Shown one piece after another: positions 46,393 through 54,204 of a stretch of 64,000 nucleotides of DNA. Below the pieces are notes generated by a model. The model worked only from the letters and a program-made list of their open reading frames with translations. It searched no databases and was not told the origin of the DNA. Each line of letters opens with the position of its first letter. The first letter of the stretch is position 1. The DNA comes from Saprospiraceae bacterium (lineage in GTDB: Bacteria; Bacteroidota; Bacteroidia; Chitinophagales; Saprospiraceae): assembly GCA_016715985.1 (NCBI GenBank), contig JADJXD010000001.1, positions 5,208,001 through 5,272,000 on the forward strand, written 5' to 3'. The position numbers were made by a program, and so were the translations under genes.

Positions 46393-47859
46393 ATGTTTGA
46401 ACAGACTTTTAAAAATATTGATGATATACTCCATAAAGATGCAGGTTGTGGTAGTGAGCTGGATTATGTAGAGCAGACTTCATGGGTACTGTTTTTAAAG
46501 TATCTGGATGATTTAGAAAAAGATAAAGCCACAGCTGCTGAACTCACAGGCAAATCTTATACACCTATCATATCTTATGAATATCAGTGGAATGTATGGG
46601 CGACACCCAAAACAGAAGATGGTAAACTGGACCATCACAAAGCAATGACTGGTGATGATCTCAAGGATTTTGTGGATCAGAAGTTGTTTCCATATCTCAA
46701 GAGATTTAAGACAGAAGCAGAAAGAGCGGATACTATTGAGTATAAGATCGGGGAGATATTCAGCGAACTTAAAAACAGGATGCAGAGTGGATATAATATG
46801 CGGGAGGTCATCAATCGTATAGATGAGTTGCGTTTTCGTACCCATGCTGAGAAGCATGAAATGAGCCACTTGTATGAAGCTAAGATTCAGAATATGGGTA
46901 ATGCTGGTCGTAATGGTGGAGAGTATTACACCGTAAGACCTTTGATCAAATCTATAGTGAGAGTCATTGACCCTAAGATAGGTCAAACGGTATATGATGG
47001 TGCCGGTGGTAGTATGGGTTTCCTATGTGAAGGATTTTTATACATGCTCAATAGTAAAGGCGGACCTGATAAACTGACCACCAAGGATATAGAGATACTA
47101 CAAAAGAAAACATTCTACGGTAAGGAGAAAAAAGGACTGGCGTATATCATTGGTATCATGAATATGATCTTGCATGGTTTAGAAGCACCTAATATCATCC
47201 ATACCAATACGCTGGCAGAAAATATAGCTGATATACAGGAGAAAGATAGGCATGATATTGTGTTGGCCAATCCACCATTTGGAGGTAAGGAGAGAGCTGA
47301 AGTACAGGAGAATTTCCCTATACGATCATCAGAGACAGCCTATCTGTTTTTGCAGCATTTTATCAAGATACTCAGGGCAGGGGGCAAAGCTGGTATTGTG
47401 ATTAAAAATACCTTCCTGAGCAATACAGACAATGCATCTGTAAGTCTGCGTAAACATCTGCTGGAATCTTGTAATCTTCATACTGTACTGGACCTTCCTG
47501 GTGGTGTGTTTACAGGTGCAGGTGTAAAGACGGTAGTGTTGTTTTTTGAGAAAGGTGTTCCTACCCGAAAAGTATGGTATTACCAACTCAATCCTGGCAG
47601 AAATCTAGGTAAAACCAATCCATTGAATGAAAATGATCTTAAGGAATTTGAGACTTTGCAAAAGACCTTTGGGGAAAGTGAAAACTCCTGGAGCATAAAT
47701 GTGGCAAGTCTGGATACCACCACTTATGATCTGAGTGTCAAAAATCCTAATAAAAAAGAAGAAGCTGCATTGCGTGAACCACAAGAAATATTGCAGGAGA
47801 TGAGAGCACTCGATGAAGAAAGTGCAGATATTTTAAACTCAATTTTGGAGCTGATATGA
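46393..47859 (+). CDS. hsdM: Type I restriction-modification methyltransferase subunit
   Basis: N6-adenine DNA methyltransferase subunit HsdM, which with HsdS makes the modification enzyme and with HsdR the restriction complex. The N-terminal helical HsdM_N domain (QTFKNIDDILHKDAGC ... SWVLFLKYLDD) precedes the catalytic domain: SAM-binding motif I is TVYDGAGGSMGFL, a variant of the more usual DPACGTGGF, after GEYYTVRPL; motif IV is NPPFGG near residue 292. The stop overlaps the start of hsdS by four bases, so the genes are translationally coupled. Intact and normal in length (488). Confidence 0.93.
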   Translation: MFEQTFKNIDDILHKDAGCGSELDYVEQTSWVLFLKYLDDLEKDKATAAELTGKSYTPIISYEYQWNVWATPKTEDGKLDHHKAMTGDDLKDFVDQKLFPYLKRFKTEAERADTIEYKIGEIFSELKNRMQSGYNMREVINRIDELRFRTHAEKHEMSHLYEAKIQNMGNAGRNGGEYYTVRPLIKSIVRVIDPKIGQTVYDGAGGSMGFLCEGFLYMLNSKGGPDKLTTKDIEILQKKTFYGKEKKGLAYIIGIMNMILHGLEAPNIIHTNTLAENIADIQEKDRHDIVLANPPFGGKERAEVQENFPIRSSETAYLFLQHFIKILRAGGKAGIVIKNTFLSNTDNASVSLRKHLLESCNLHTVLDLPGGVFTGAGVKTVVLFFEKGVPTRKVWYYQLNPGRNLGKTNPLNENDLKEFETLQKTFGESENSWSINVASLDTTTYDLSVKNPNKKEEAALREPQEILQEMRALDEESADILNSILELI

Positions 47860-49010
47860 AGCAGGGTTGGGAAATAAAGAAGTTGGGGGAAGTTTGTGAA
47901 TTATCAGCAGGTGGCGATGTTCCTAAAGATAATTTTTCTGAAATCAAAACTGAACAGCATCAAATTCCTATCTATGCTAATGGTGAAAAAAATAATGGAT
48001 TTTACGGATTTACGAGCATAGCAAAAGTTATCAAGCCAAGTATTACTGTTTCGGCAAGAGGGACAATAGGTTATTCAGTTAAAAGACTTGAAGCATTCTT
48101 TCCTATTGTTAGGTTAATTGTAGTAACACCAATTAATTTGAAGGAACTAGATTTAGACTTTTTGGATTATGCTTTAAGAAAAATTGATTTCAAACATAGC
48201 GGCTCATCAATTCCCCAACTGACAGTTCCTATGATTAGGGATTATGAAATTCCAATTCCACCACTACCCGACCAACATCGCATCGTATCCATTTTGGATG
48301 AAGCATTTACAGCTATAGCAAAAGCAAAAGCCAATGCAGAACAAAACCTACGTAATGCTAAGGAATTGTTTGAGAGTTATTTACAAAGGGTGTTTGAGAA
48401 GGGGAACTGGGATGTTAAAACTTTAAATGAAGTTTGTGAAATAGTTTCTAAACTCATTGACCCACGTAAACCAGAATTTCAAAAGTTAATTCATGTTGGT
48501 GCAGGCAACATTGAAACCAAGACAGGATTATTATCAGATTTAAAAACTTCAAAGGAAGAAAATTTAATTTCAGGTAAATTCTTGTTTGATGAGTCAATGG
48601 TTCTTTATAGTAAAATTCGACCATATTTAATGAAAGTTGTAAACTGTAATTTTCGGGGTTTGTGTAGTGCTGATATCTATCCGTTAAAACCATTTGAAAA
48701 ATTAATTACTAAAGATTATTTGTATCATTTATTGCTTACAAAAGAATTCACAGATTACGCTATTCTCGGTTCTCAGAGAGCAGGAATGCCCAAAGTCAAC
48801 CGTGAACATCTTTTTGCATATAAACTCAAATTACCATCACTTACAGAACAACAAGTCATTGTTCAAAAATTAGATGCCTTATCAGCGGAAACTAAAAAAT
48901 TAGAAGCCATTTATCAGCAAAAGATCAATGATCTGGATGAGTTGAAAAAAAGTATTTTGCAGAAAGCATTTAGTGGGGAATTGAAAACAGCTAAATTAAT
49001 AGAAATATGA
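47856..49010 (+). CDS. hsdS: Type I restriction-modification specificity subunit
   Basis: HsdS with two target-recognition domains, each followed by a conserved helix: TRD1 runs from WEIKKLGEVCELSAGG to the helix PLPDQHRIVSILDEAFTAI; TRD2 from WDVKTLNEVCEIVSKL to LTEQQVIVQKLDALSAETKK, with the terminal repeat LDELKKSILQKAFSGEL. It chooses the bipartite DNA target of the complex. 384 residues is normal. It overlaps hsdM upstream and the KAP gene downstream by four bases each, showing a tight operon. Confidence 0.93.
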   Translation: MKQGWEIKKLGEVCELSAGGDVPKDNFSEIKTEQHQIPIYANGEKNNGFYGFTSIAKVIKPSITVSARGTIGYSVKRLEAFFPIVRLIVVTPINLKELDLDFLDYALRKIDFKHSGSSIPQLTVPMIRDYEIPIPPLPDQHRIVSILDEAFTAIAKAKANAEQNLRNAKELFESYLQRVFEKGNWDVKTLNEVCEIVSKLIDPRKPEFQKLIHVGAGNIETKTGLLSDLKTSKEENLISGKFLFDESMVLYSKIRPYLMKVVNCNFRGLCSADIYPLKPFEKLITKDYLYHLLLTKEFTDYAILGSQRAGMPKVNREHLFAYKLKLPSLTEQQVIVQKLDALSAETKKLEAIYQQKINDLDELKKSILQKAFSGELKTAKLIEI

Positions 49011-50413
49011 AGTTAAAACATCAAGAATTAATCATACCAGAAGATAATCCATTTGAAAACTGCAAGTTAGCTAGAGAGCCATATGCAAGAATTTTAACGG
49101 ATATTGTAAATAATTATGCTGATGGTTTTGTATTGGCGATAAATAATGATTGGGGCGCAGGAAAAACAACCTTTGTAAAGATGTGGCAACAACAATTGAA
49201 AAATGATGGATTTCAAACTATATATTTTAATGCTTGGGAAAATGACTTTGACAATAATCCTTTAATTGCCTTAGTGTCAGAACTTGAAACATTAATCAAT
49301 GAAAGGAATGAAAAGGTTTTTAAATCAGTTGTCGAAAAAGGAGCGGTTTTAGTTAAAAATATTGGACCAACGTTACTAAAATCATTAATTAAAAAATATT
49401 TGGTAGACATTGATGATATATCTGTTGATACTATTGAAAATGCAGCAAAAGCATCTACTGAAATTTTAGAAGAAGAAATTAGAGAATATTCGTCAAAGAA
49501 AAAAACTATTAATGAATTTAAAAAGGAGTTGGAGAAGTTTGTTAACCAAGGAGAGAATTCAAAACCTTTGATTTTTATAGTGGACGAATTAGATAGATGC
49601 CGTCCAAACTATGCAGTAGAAGTATTGGAACAAATTAAACACTTCTTCTCTGTTCCAGGAATTGTTTTTGTCTTATCCATTGATAAAAAACACCTAGCAA
49701 GTTCTGTAAAAGGTTTTTATGGAAGTGAAGAGATTAATAGTGATGAATATTTAAGAAGGTTTATTGATATTGAATATTCAATACCAGTTCCACAGTCTGA
49801 ATTATTTAATGAATATCTTTACGAATATTACAATTTTAGTGATTTCTTTACAAGTTCAAAAAGGAAAAACATACCTGAAGTTCGTAGCGATGGTGATGAT
49901 TTATTAAAATTTGCAAAGAGTCTATTCAAAAAGTCAAATGTTACTTTGAGACAACAAGAAAGAGTTTTCGCACTTGCAAGATTAATTATATGTTCATTTG
50001 AATCCAATCAATATACATTTTCTCATTTACTCTTTTTCTTAGTTTACCTAAAAACAATTCAGAATGATCAATTTCAAAAAATTGAAAAAAAGGAATTTGA
50101 GTTGCAAGAATTAAGTGACTTATTTTATAACTGCGTGTATTCAGTAAATTTAAATGAAAGCGACTTTAATCTTTTATACACAGAAGCATTATTGCTTTGG
50201 TTTTATAATAATGAGAAAGAATTTCAAGATAAAGTAACATTAATGGAAAGAACTGATGATAATAAATTAGTTTCTCCAATAAAATCTAAATTAGAAAATG
50301 GACAATTAAGGACAACTTTAGTGAATATGTTTGATTTCATAACAAGAAAGAATTATTCTAATATGCAATTAAACTATCTAATAAAAAAAATCACTATCAT
50401 CCGACAAAAATAG
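49007..50413 (+). CDS. KAP-family P-loop NTPase, 3' end replaced by IS DNA
   Basis: KAP-type STAND-like P-loop ATPase. Walker A WGAGKTT near residues 49-55, after the typical IPEDNPFENCKLAREPYA opening; Walker B FIVDELDRCRP near 190-200, followed by the KAP text VEVLEQIKHFFSVPGIVFVL and DEYLRRFIDIEY. KAP proteins often carry membrane helices between the Walker motifs; here that region has only a weak hydrophobic stretch. The start overlaps hsdS by four bases, so it belongs to the restriction-modification operon. The last nine codons (KITIIRQK and stop) are encoded by the end of the inserted IS; without it the frame would continue a few codons and stop just before hsdR. Role in the system unknown; a defence function is likely. 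Confidence 0.82.
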   Translation: MKLKHQELIIPEDNPFENCKLAREPYARILTDIVNNYADGFVLAINNDWGAGKTTFVKMWQQQLKNDGFQTIYFNAWENDFDNNPLIALVSELETLINERNEKVFKSVVEKGAVLVKNIGPTLLKSLIKKYLVDIDDISVDTIENAAKASTEILEEEIREYSSKKKTINEFKKELEKFVNQGENSKPLIFIVDELDRCRPNYAVEVLEQIKHFFSVPGIVFVLSIDKKHLASSVKGFYGSEEINSDEYLRRFIDIEYSIPVPQSELFNEYLYEYYNFSDFFTSSKRKNIPEVRSDGDDLLKFAKSLFKKSNVTLRQQERVFALARLIICSFESNQYTFSHLLFFLVYLKTIQNDQFQKIEKKEFELQELSDLFYNCVYSVNLNESDFNLLYTEALLLWFYNNEKEFQDKVTLMERTDDNKLVSPIKSKLENGQLRTTLVNMFDFITRKNYSNMQLNYLIKKITIIRQK

Positions 50414-50827
50414 AAAAAGTGAATCAACTTGAGTTAACACTTTGATTATCAATGGTATTTTTCTTGTTTTCATCTGATTTTTGAAGGTGACCCCTTGTAT
50501 CTTCTTTTTTCTTTTGCCGTTTACGAATCCTTCTTGATGTCAGGGTATTTCCAAAAATATCTTGCTGTCCAACCAATGGATCTTCTTTTTCATAATATTT
50601 GTTCTTCGCTTTTACAGTTTCTACCAAATCTAGCATGCTGATTAGGTGAATTCGGACTGTACAGGCTACTGTAGAAAAAGCTTTCTGTGGTGCATTTTGC
50701 TTTTGTATGACCGTTAATAATAATTGGGCTATGAGGGTGCACCAAATTTGTGTTTTGATTGCTGTTTCGTTTTCTCCATAAAAGTAATGGAGCTGAAAAT
50801 TTTGTTTTAACGTAAGCATTCGACAAA

Positions 50828-52329
50828 CTACGTTAACACTTCCAGTGATTTTTTGAATGCATCCGGTGCTAAGTATCCTATGTCTGATGTTTTTATGGAA
50901 GGTACTTTGGTGAGGTACCATACCATATAGTCATATGGGTTTACTCCCAGTGCTTTACATGTCCCAAAGATAGTGTAATAATATCCTATATTGATGGCCG
51001 CATCATGATGTCCGGCAAAAAGATAGTTTTTGCGTCCTAATGCAAGGGGTCTAATTGCATTTTCTATGATATTATTATCGATCTCTACATGTCCATGATC
51101 TGTATATTTGGTAAACTTATCCCACCTCTTTATAATATATCCTATGGCTGTCCCTATAGGCGATCTTGGGGTTACTACAAGTGATTCTTTATCCAACCAT
51201 TCCTTGAACTGAATCAGGATGGGTTTAGCTTTCTGACGTTCAACTTGCCGTTGGTTGTGGGTATAGTTGGCTTCTCTGCATTTACGTTCTATCTCATAGA
51301 GTTTCTGGATAAAGCTCAATGCATATTCACTTCGGAATTTATCATTGCCCAGAGCTTCATGAAACTTCCGGCGACCGTGGGCCCAGCAATGAAAATGATT
51401 TATCTGTCCATAGACTTTGTCTATGACATTGTACACTTCATACGCATCTGTTTGTAGGTCTCCTTTAAATGATTTAAAGGATTCTAGCGGCCCTTCTCTG
51501 CCTCGGCCATTTTGGTATTCAAAACACACATACTGCATTTGAACAGACGCCATGACCCACATATAGCCTTTATTGATGCCTTGTTTATGTTTATTGTCCA
51601 TTACTTTGATGGTGCTTTCATCCTGTTGAATGTAGGGTGTACTCAGTATTTTAGTTTTAATATATTCTGCCATAAGCTTCATATAGGGACTGAGCTGGTG
51701 AACCCATCCGTTCATTGTTGAAGGAGGGATAACGACTCCTTCACGTTTGTATATCTGCTGTTGTCGATACTCCGGCAGGTGGTCTACAAATTTTGACACT
51801 AATACATGTGCCAGTAGGCTTACATCTGCTTCACATCTGGCGATGGGTTCTTCTACAGGCGCAGCGGTGACGATGGTATCTTGTCCTCCTTTTTTTGTAC
51901 TTGCGGCGTATATATCTGATGCGATAGAGGTATCCTGGCTTTTGGGCTAGCTTTTCAGATACTTCATCTCCTATGTGGATATCTGACTCATCATGATCTA
52001 CATCGATGATTATCTCTTCTACTGGTAGATGTTCACATCCGGCTAAAAGTTGCCGGCCTTTATGGTCACTCTTCTTTTTGATCGATCATAGGTGATGGTT
52101 TCCTTTTGCTCTTCGACCAGTACTTGCTGATCCACTTGATTTCCAAAGATATTCAATTGTGCAGCATCCACTTGGGGTATGAAACGTTCGGATTTGCGGC
52201 CATAGAACAGTTTTGCAGTTGTGCAATCTGATGGGCGAGTTCTTCAATCCTGGCTGTCTGTTGCCGGATTTCTGTATCCTTTAGAGCTATTTCTGCATCT
52301 TTCTGTGCTATGACTACTTCGTAATTCAT
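50828..52329 (-). pseudogene. tnpC: IS66 TnpC transposase, N-terminal part frameshifted
   Basis: From 51799 downstream the frame is open and holds the catalytic parts: YIQQDESTIKV, LQTDAYEVYN, HCWAHGRRKFHEAL, and NNIIENAIRPLALGRKNYLF. The N-terminal third, starting MNYEVVIAQKDAEIALKD at 52329 (a coiled-coil helix), is broken by at least three single-base shifts, near 52205 (Q-L-Q then expected KLFYGRKSERF), near 52070 (DRSKK) and near 51895 in an A/G run. Removing these restores the usual IS66 order up to the zinc-finger-like and DDE domains. Confidence 0.82.
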
Positions 52330-52392
52330 AGCATAAAAATACTATATTTATACGATTATAACACAATGTTTTACTCACTTTTTTTAATAAAT

Positions 52393-52752
52393 TTATCCTG
52401 TTTTTTGCATCTCATATCGCGGTCGTTGGTGTAGTCCTATGAGTGATATTCCACTCAGCAACATGATCAGATGCTGGTAGTTGATCAGATGTGTTTTGCC
52501 TTCTATGATACCACTGAGTTGCTCGTAACAGCCTCCTTCCAATCGCTTGCAGTACAACACAAAGCCATCCCGATCCCATGTCAGTAATTTGACAGTCCGG
52601 CGACTCCGGTTGAAAAATACATACACATCTCCATTCATCGGATCGGCTTCGAGTTCATTACGTACCAAACCGCTCAATCCGTCATAGCCCTTGCGCATAT
52701 CTACTGCACCTTTGTATAAATAATACCGCTGATGTGCTCCGAATCCTAACAT
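52393..52752 (-). CDS. tnpB: IS66 TnpB accessory protein
   Basis: 119 residues matching IS66 Orf2: YLYKGAVDMRKGYDGLSGLV, then GDVYVFFNRSRRTVKLLTWDRDGFVLYCKRLEGG. Required for IS66 transposition by an unknown mechanism. Overlaps the end of tnpA by seven bases, as is common for this family. Confidence 0.9.
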   Translation of the reverse strand: MLGFGAHQRYYLYKGAVDMRKGYDGLSGLVRNELEADPMNGDVYVFFNRSRRTVKLLTWDRDGFVLYCKRLEGGCYEQLSGIIEGKTHLINYQHLIMLLSGISLIGLHQRPRYEMQKTG

Positions 52753-53051
52753 CCTGTCAAGGCTCTGACATCTTCAATGCTCATAAACATATGTACATCA
52801 ACTCTAACACCATTAGGGTAATGAATGCTCATGTGAGGGATAAATGCGGGAGTCACTTGAAGTGGTACAAATTTATTGTTCTGTTTTGTACCGGATGGAA
52901 CAACTGACTTTTTGTGCCAGTTGTAAAAAGTGCTCTTGTCAAAAGGTTTTCCATCACAATATTTACTGATGCTCAGCCCGGATTGCTCCCATTCTGATAC
53001 CCACTGACCAATTTGTTCTTTGTTGTATCGCATTGCTAAATTTTTTAGCAA
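52746..53051 (-). CDS. tnpA: IS66 TnpA-like helix-turn-helix protein
   Basis: Small Orf1-type protein: QIGQWVSEWEQSGLSISKYC followed by STFYNWHKK, the helix-turn-helix found in IS66/IS3 Orf1 proteins. The start could be at the ATG at 53051 or at MRYNKEQ six codons later. The first gene after the right inverted repeat. Confidence 0.82.
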   Translation of the reverse strand: MLKNLAMRYNKEQIGQWVSEWEQSGLSISKYCDGKPFDKSTFYNWHKKSVVPSGTKQNNKFVPLQVTPAFIPHMSIHYPNGVRVDVHMFMSIEDVRALTGC

Positions 53052-54204
53052 AGGTAATATAGCGGAGAGCTGATTTGCAATATGGAGTTAGTCGGATGCT
53101 TACGTTTTAACTTCTTAAATAAAAGCTCAATATCCCATCTTTTTTTGTAACAAGCAGCTACTTCTTCCGCAGTTAGTTCTTCAAAACTATTTGTTAAGAA
53201 GGCGTAAGGCATCCCTTTCTCATCGTAATAAGTTATTAGTCTTAAGCGTAGTACTTTTTCTTCTTTGTTCTCTTTGTATTGCAATTCTATGATTTGATCT
53301 TTATGTACACCGTGTTCCTTGCCTTTTAAGGATGGATTTTCGATCGTACTTACGATGGTATATTTAGCATTTGACTTTTTACGGGTGATGAAGAAGACCT
53401 TGTTTTGTGACCATTTGGCAAACTGAAGATAGTGATTGTAGGCTCGGTCAAATACCATCAAGCTGTGTGGTTTAACGTCCAGTAACTCCAAAAATTTCTT
53501 GTCATGTGTTCTAGCCGGTGTGATGGCGATAAACTGGCCTATTTGTTCAAAGGCGTTGATGACCATGTGTACCTTAGCTCCACCTTTTTCTTTCCATCAT
53601 CTTTGCGATTACGGCCTACTCCTTTGAGTACTTCGGTAAATAATCGGATAGTAGTTGAATCTATAAGTAGCATCTGCTGAAACTGTTTGCCTAGAGTCTT
53701 GCTGTCCGACAAAAACGATGAATACTCTTTGACCAAGGCAAAGTACAAGTCCTCAAAAAATTTATCCGATCTCTTTCGCATCCCATCGCTGAATGTACTC
53801 TTCGCAGGTACTTTCCCGAGACTTAAATACTGTAATTTACCTGATAAACCCACCATTCCATCTATGATTTCAGCAATCGAATCACATCGACTCAAGATAG
53901 CAAACATCAGAGACACAAAATGATCCCATGTCTTAAATTCTTTGTAATAGCGGTCGCTTTGATGTTTCGATACTAATTGGCTAAATACTGTTTTGCTCAC
54001 CATTTTTATGATTTGAGCGAAAATCGGCTGTCCGACAAATTTTATCGTCGTATCTTTGTCCATGTCGTTTTATTGTTTGTGGTAAAACTTCTAAACGACA
54101 ATTTAGGGGCGTTTGATCACCAAACGTCCCTCTCTTTAATTTTTTAGTCGGACACTAGTGATAAAAAATAAACCTTACCGAAGCAATTAAAATCGAATAA
54201 CGTA

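Larger units (their letters stand above)
50812..53103 (-). mobile_element. IS66-family insertion sequence inside the IS4-like element
   Basis: Exact boundaries can be read: inverted repeats GTAAGCATTCGACAAAC at 50812-50828 and the complement GTTAGTCGGATGCTTAC at 53087-53103, flanked by an 8-bp target duplication GTTTTAAC (50804-50811 and 53104-53111). Both the GTAAGC ends and 8-bp duplication are characteristic of IS66. It carries tnpA, tnpB and tnpC on the minus strand, 2,292 bp in all. Confidence 0.93.
50424..54063 (-). pseudogene. IS4-like transposase, split by frameshift and by IS66
   Basis: Three pieces form one transposase. Piece 1 (from 54063 down to about 53580) has FVSLMFAILSRCDSIAEI and the first catalytic Asp in LLIDSTTIRLF. 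After one missing G in the AAAAAGGTGG run near 53583 the frame resumes with KVHMVINAFEQIGQF, including the second Asp in MVFDRAYNHY and the Glu in RWDIELLFKKLK (to about 53112). There the IS66 element interrupts it. The end of the protein, LKQNFQLHYFYGENETAIKTQ and a basic tail, lies at 50811-50424. It cannot make active transposase as it stands. Confidence 0.85.
50391..54161 (-). mobile_element. IS4-like insertion sequence, interrupted by IS66
   Basis: Terminal inverted repeats TCACTATCATCCGAC (left, 50391) and the complement of GTCGGACACTAGTGA (right end, 54161) enclose a DDE transposase on the minus strand. Flanking TAAAAAA on both sides (left 50383-50390 region, right 54162-54168) looks like an A-rich target duplication. 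Without the nested element the IS is about 1.47 kb, typical of IS4 relatives. It inserted at the last codons of the KAP gene, separating it from hsdR. Confidence 0.82.
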
